DNA of 64,000 bases from Parelaphostrongylus tenuis. Taxonomy: Eukaryota > Nematoda > Chromadorea > Rhabditida > Metastrongylidae. Positions 60,401 to 64,000 of the stretch are shown here, in pieces. The stretch spans positions 1 to 64,000 of the forward strand of contig JAHQIW010006261.1 of assembly GCA_019055375.1 (NCBI GenBank). The letters run 5' to 3'. The translations under genes were made by a program, and so were the position numbers. Under the pieces are notes generated by a model, which did no database searches, was not told the DNA's origin, and was given only the letters and a program-made list of their open reading frames with translations. The first letter of the stretch is position 1, and each line of letters begins with the position of its first letter.

Positions 60401-63400
60401 TAGGTACGTTCACGTCAAGATCTAGAAAAGCAACTCAAAGTTGTGGAAGTGCAATACGCCGAGGCTCAAACAAAGTCGGACGAACAATCTCGACAGCTCA
60501 ATGATTTTGCTTCTCTTAAGGTGGGTAAAACATATCTCAACTATGAGGCTAAAGAGTGTTGAAAACATCGAGGAACTCGAAATTTTTTTATAGAATCGAC
60601 TTAACAACGAGAATAGTGAACTCGGACGTCAACTTGAAGATATGGAAAATCAGGTTGGTTCCCGTAACAAAATCGCCAGATAGAAATCAATTTAGTAATA
60701 AATTTGAAAGCGTGGATTCAGTTGAACAACCTACACCGCCTGAAGTCGCAGTTAGCCAGTCAACTCGAGGAGACCAAGCGTAGTTATGACGAGGAAGCTC
60801 GGTAAATTTCAGTTTATGATGTTAAACCCTAGATTACGACGTGGCATCCGTGCAATATTGATGCTTACATGTATTAGCTAACAACAATTCATCCAATTGA
60901 TAATCTTTGTAGTTTGGGAATTTGAAAATTTTTTAATAGAGTTTTCTAAGTGAAAATGGATGGAAAGCACATTTTCATATCAACTGAAATAGTTATTATT
61001 AACACATTGCGGGCCCTTGTGACTTCATATCCGTGATTGGGAGATTTCAAAATCCTCATTGCTTCCTGATCGCTTCTAACATCATATTTGCATTCTTTGT
61101 CTCTGTGAATTTACATATGGAGTCTTTCTGAAATTCTTCAAATCCATAGTCCAAATCCAAATTAATCCAAATCCAAATCCATAATCTAACCTTGAATCAT
61201 ATAATTATCTAGCCACGATCGATATTTGATTGGCTTACTTTATGACATGCTTTAGATTGTTGTTAATCTTCTACGTCCTTTATGTTCCTTTATCAACAGA
61301 TATTCTATTATGGGAATATACTATTCACACTAAAATACGTTTTAAAGTAGAAAAATGATCCGATTTTTCAGAACGCATTAGGACAGAATGAAAAATTAAT
61401 TTTTGAAGATTGGTAACATTAAGAAAGTGAAATCTATTGTTTAAGCGAACGCCAAGCGTTGGCTGCCCAAGTGAAGAACTTCGAACACGAGAATGATAAC
61501 TTACGCGAGCAACTTGATACAGAATCCGAGGCTAAGGTCGTTATTAGAAATTCTGTTTGTTCCCTGTGATTAGAAAATTACAGTAAAGAATATGAGGCCT
61601 CCTTAGCAAAATAGACAATTTATTGGTGCTTTCAGGCCGAGCTCCTTCGACAAATCAGCAAACAGAATGCTGAGATTCAGCAATGGAAGGCACGATTTGA
61701 AAGCGAAGGCCTCTCGAAACTCGATGAAATTGAAGAAGCCAAGTAAATTTTATATTTGAGGCCTTTATTTGAATATTAGAAGGTTAACATACATTTAACT
61801 CACTAAAATATTTAGCAGAAACGGTTGAAGAACAATACAATACAAACTTTTCAATAAAGGAGAATGCTATCCACTGAGGAATTTGAATAAATCGTAAATT
61901 TTAGGCGTAAGTTGCAAGGAAAGGTTCAGGAATTGACCGAAGCCAACGAACTGGCATTTGCAAAGATTGGTTCACTGGAAAAGACCCGCCACAAATTAAC
62001 CCAAGACCTCGATGACGCACAGGTAGGAATTGATTACAGACTATTGAACACCTAACTTAGCAATCACCTTAAGCGGCCCTAAGGTAAACTGGCATGAAAT
62101 TCTTAACCTGAAAGATAAAAAGGACTGAATAAATGTGTACAATAGCGATTCTAAGGCAGTATACGAATCCAGAGAGGTTGATTTTAGCCTTTTTGAGGTT
62201 TGTTATGTCAGTGGCATACGTGTAGGTCTCAATAAAAGGTTTTTGTTCTAAGGTATAAGGGTATAATATATAAGGTCATCTCGTTCGTTTCGAGTGTTTT
62301 CTTAAGACCACGCTTGAATTTCAACTTATCTCATAATTATTATTTAAGCCACACCAGTGTGGTTCAAATAATAATTACGAGATATGTTGAATTTGAGCGT
62401 GGTCTCTAGAAAACACTCGAAATGAAAGGTATGATGAATTAACGATACCACCCAAGAGCAATGGAGTGTACAACACTGTGTGTTCAGTGATATTCGCTTT
62501 TGACATGCAGTGTAAAATGTTCGCCGCCGCCTACTCTTAGTATAGGGGACTAAGCGCCCCGAGAGGATTGACTAAAGACGAAGGGTACCGCCCGACTGAT
62601 GAGACCGTCAAGGTCGAAACACGTGTATCGGGCTCTATAAATCAGCCCATTCAACAGATCACATGACATGTTGGCTCAAATAATAATATTAATTACGAAA
62701 TATAAGGTCAGGTCTTAATATACCATGTCCCACTTTCTAATATGGAGGGTGGCTGGTAGGTGTGTGGCTCTGATGAGTCGTGCGGGACTACCGAAACGTA
62801 CGTAAACCAATGACAATAACAACCTTGAAAAAAGGCTAAAATCAGCCTCTTTGAATATATTGGACTTTCAAACCGAGGTTTTTGAAAAAAATCCAAGTAA
62901 AGGGCAGTACATAGAGCTGAAGTGTGTGAATTTAGGTAGATGTTGAACGTGCTGCTTCATATGCCGCTGCCCTGGAAAAGAAGCAAAAAGGTAGTATCAG
63001 TATAGCTTGAAAGATTTTTCTCTAAAACAAGACATGACAACTGAATGTATAAACTCCCTGAGTGATGGATATGACTGAACTCAACTTTTCTTCTGTAAAC
63101 ATTAAGAACAATCACGAGCTTCCAACTCCTTACTTTCGTATGTCTTTAGCTTTTCGACTTCTGATTTCAATATTCTAACCTTCCCTATGTTTTCCATAGC
63201 AACAAAGTTTCGACGTTCAGGCTTCGACAAAATTATTGACGAATGGAGAAAGAAGCATGATGACCTTGCCGCTGAACTTGACGCTGCCCAAAGGGATAAC
63301 CGCAATCTGTCCACAGACCTTTTCAGAGTAAATTAAATATTTGTTTTTTTCGGAGATGACAATAAACTATAGTGATATTTACAGGCGAAGACAGCTCAGG

Positions 63401-64000
63401 ACGAATTGGCAGAGCATCTTGAGAGCGTTCGCAGAGAAAACAAACAGCTTGCCCAGGAAGTGAAAGATCTCGCAGATCAGCTCGGTGAAGGAGGACGGTG
63501 AGATTTCTCACAAAGAGTTATACGATCGAGTAGTCAAAAACTAAACTAGAAATTTTAACACGATGGTGTACTTTTCTACCCAAGTTTGCGCAGTCCCAGA
63601 GATATTTGCAGAAAGCGCCTATTTGAGTTCTTCATTTACTATAATAGTGAGGCTGTTGAAAGCTAGAATCTACATAGAACAATTCCAACAGATTTCCACG
63701 CTTTCTAGAGCTTTATCTCATCGAATCAAGACCGTTTGTGCGCTGGAACACAACTATAGACTCATCCACGGCTTTCCCAGATTTCGAAAAACATTTATAC
63801 TGTAGGATAAAAGGATGATAACCTCAAGACGCACTCGCTCACTTTCATTGGCAATGTATAGTATAGTTAGTAAATGATCTCTTTCAGTTCCGTTCACGAA
63901 CTACAAAAAATGGTCCGCCGCCTGGAAGTAGAGAAAGAGGAACTCCAAAAAGCATTGGATGAGGCTGAAGCCGCCCTAGAAGCTGAAGAGGCTAAAGTGA
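45439..64000 (+). CDS. myo-3: Sarcomeric myosin heavy chain, MHC A-like (44 exons, 3' end outside)
   Basis: Muscle thick-filament motor: binds ATP and actin through the head and dimerises through a coiled-coil rod. Exons: 45439-45568, 47220-47290, 48172-48312, 48974-49130, 49500-49567, 49700-49768, 49824-49875, 49931-50034, 50250-50348, 50425-50528, 50651-50789, 51066-51184, 51595-51662, 51765-51849, 51923-52093, 52504-52644, 52956-53033, 53092-53235, 53391-53520, 53851-53968, 54556-54681, 54892-54983, 55246-55295, 55357-55433, 55638-55761, 56351-56491, 56901-56957, 57023-57103, 57181-57276, 57789-57934, 58040-58135, 58770-58917, 59029-59173, 59229-59406, 60404-60520, 60594-60653, 60722-60801, 61446-61536, 61636-61742, 61905-62022, 62936-62990, 63221-63327, 63385-63497, 63888-64000. 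About 1570 of the usual ~1970 residues are present. The start [20 protein letters not shown] and GFVAAEIQS look more like C. elegans MYO-3 (MHC A) than UNC-54. The class is certain; the isoform rests on my memory of those proteins. Five single-base indels break the frame. Confidence 0.9.
45569..47219 (+). other. Myosin intron 1
   Basis: 1.65 kb, the largest intron of the gene. No SINE or foldback recognised; a ~114-codon - strand open frame at 46673-47017 has no family resemblance. First introns of nematode muscle genes can hold enhancers, but nothing specific is visible. Confidence 0.45.
49971..49971 (+). other. Missing base in myosin exon 8
   Basis: NNNSSR should continue FGKFIRTHF. The DNA reads CGCTTGGTAAATTC, one base short of a Phe codon, and then all of [21 protein letters not shown] is intact in the new frame. 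Confidence 0.8.
53675..53815 (+). repeat. R1 tRNA-like element, right arm, in myosin intron 19
   Basis: A short degenerate module (about 53680-53728, TGTCGGTAGTGCAAAGGGTTAG to CAGCTGACAC) plus the well-kept family tail (CATCACTCTACATCATTGG, ACCGCTAAC hairpin remnant, AAATAAAGAAAATT). It is one of only a few repeats inside this gene. Confidence 0.6.
54628..54628 (+). other. Missing base in myosin exon 21
   Basis: GACAAATGGTC has three A where four are needed to read [17 protein letters not shown]; as written it runs into TGA (about 54649). The exon is one base short of its phase requirement. Confidence 0.8.
54892..55433 (+). other. Myosin neck, two IQ-type light-chain sites (exons 22-24)
   Basis: FQSRIRWYLGQ spanning exons 22-23 and [19 protein letters not shown] in exon 24 match the essential and regulatory light-chain binding sites of conventional myosins. 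[13 protein letters not shown] then leads into the rod. Confidence 0.8.
55664..55664 (+). other. Extra base in myosin exon 25
   Basis: After VKPLLKAG the frame needs one G removed from GGAGAAGGAGGCC to read [17 protein letters not shown]. Exon length is 3n+1 although flanking phases are both 0. Confidence 0.75.
57277..57788 (+). other. Myosin intron 29 with a dispersed segment
   Basis: About 57345-57560 shares blocks (CCCGTTTCAG, GGAAAGAAAAGGAAAA-like, TAGTGTGCATACCG) with 58280-58510 in intron 31, same order and orientation. The purine-rich part superficially resembles rod coding sequence but is not open. Confidence 0.5.
58136..58769 (+). other. Myosin intron 31 with the partner segment
   Basis: Contains the second copy of the segment described for intron 29 (about 58280-58510). 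The remaining intron is AT-rich. Confidence 0.5.
59056..59057 (+). other. Extra base in myosin exon 33
   Basis: GAGCTGCAACCGCGAG should read GAG CTG CAA CGC GAG to give [19 protein letters not shown]. One extra C in CC shifts the frame, and the exon is one base longer than its phases allow. Confidence 0.8.
59320..59321 (+). other. Extra base in myosin exon 34
   Basis: GAACAGTTTGCAAAAAC has three T where two give [15 protein letters not shown]. As written, a TAA follows within a few codons. Exon length is 3n+1. Confidence 0.8.
59407..60403 (+). other. Myosin intron 34
   Basis: About 1 kb, AT-rich; no repeat family or coding signal recognised. Confidence 0.45.
60802..61445 (+). other. Myosin intron 37
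   Basis: AT-rich. Around 61141-61185 there is a short imperfect AATCCA repeat. Nothing else recognised. Confidence 0.5.
62283..62710. repeat. R5 foldback pair in myosin intron 40
   Basis: 62283-62435 is a compact palindrome: TTTCGAGTGTTTTCTTAAG and its complement at the ends, ATAATTATTATTTAAGCCACAC near the centre. Immediately after it is a half copy of the longer R5 type (62440-62710), with CGTATCGGGCTCTATAA-like and GACATGTTGGCTCAAATAAT motifs. Both sit in the pre-mRNA. Confidence 0.7.
62735..62925 (+). repeat. R7 repeat with hammerhead-ribozyme-like core
   Basis: CTGATGAG at 62770-62777 and GAAAC at 62793-62797 match the two invariant core strings, followed by GTACGTA (62798-62804). ACG-TA-CGT could form a tiny helix III with GTA as the cleavage triplet. 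TGGCT before the core pairs with AACCA after it (one mismatch) as helix I. Helix II is the weak point: AGTC-GTGCGG-GACT forms but is followed by ACC before GAAA. About 120 bp downstream is shared with 42200-42330. Confidence 0.5.

Larger units (their letters stand above)
55638..64000 (+). other. Myosin coiled-coil rod, partial (exons 25-44)
   Basis: Uninterrupted heptad-type sequence rich in Glu, Lys, Gln and Leu with no proline after the neck. Recognisable blocks include [122 protein letters not shown] and QLGEGGR. The last bases read EAEEAKV. About 400 residues of rod and the tailpiece should follow outside the window. Confidence 0.85.

Noticed and set aside
18038..64000. Operon linking SLU7 and myosin
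   Set aside because: They are about 13 kb apart, far beyond nematode operon spacing, and have unrelated expression needs.

Overview
This 64 kb window looks like nuclear DNA of a clade V (strongylid, probably hookworm-like) nematode. The evidence is two intron-rich nematode-type genes on the + strand with U-rich TTTCAG-type acceptors, acceptors placed 2 nt before both start codons (as expected for spliced-leader trans-splicing), and a very dense load of small non-autonomous repeats. Species placement is inference. I see no bacterial features, CRISPR array, rRNA or convincing functional tRNA.

Layout. 1-18037: no gene; a mosaic of at least five repeat families, often nested. 18038-32405: a splicing-factor SLU7 homologue in 15 exons (about 630 aa), whose larger introns carry SINEs and palindromic elements. 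32406-45438: intergenic, with a truncated SINE, one 650 bp foldback element, a hammerhead-like repeat, one tRNA-Leu/Ser-like SINE and long stretches in which I recognise nothing. 45439-64000 and beyond: the first 44 exons I could define of a sarcomeric myosin heavy chain, closest by eye to the MHC A / MYO-3 type. It contains motor, neck and most of the rod and is cut by the window end.

Repeat families (names are mine). R1: tRNA-like cloverleaf modules in inverted pairs, 5' ends facing inward. R2: a ~300 bp tRNA-headed SINE, 12 copies. R3: a second SINE with a tRNA-Leu/Ser-like head, 3 copies. R4: ~750 bp elements with ~150 bp inverted ends, about 8 copies. R5: foldback/MITE elements ending in TTTCGAGTGTTTTCTTAAG. 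R6: palindromic elements ending in GGGACCGTGGACCCA. R7: two copies of a repeat holding a hammerhead-ribozyme-like core.

The two genes are unrelated in job: SLU7 acts in the second step of pre-mRNA splicing, and the myosin builds muscle thick filaments. They lie 13 kb apart and nothing suggests an operon. Both reading frames carry single-base indels (two in SLU7, five in myosin) inside otherwise perfectly conserved exons, several in short homopolymers. I read these as draft-sequence errors rather than decay, but they matter to anyone translating the window. The best candidates for something undescribed are the R1 divergent tRNA-like foldbacks and the R7 hammerhead-like repeats.
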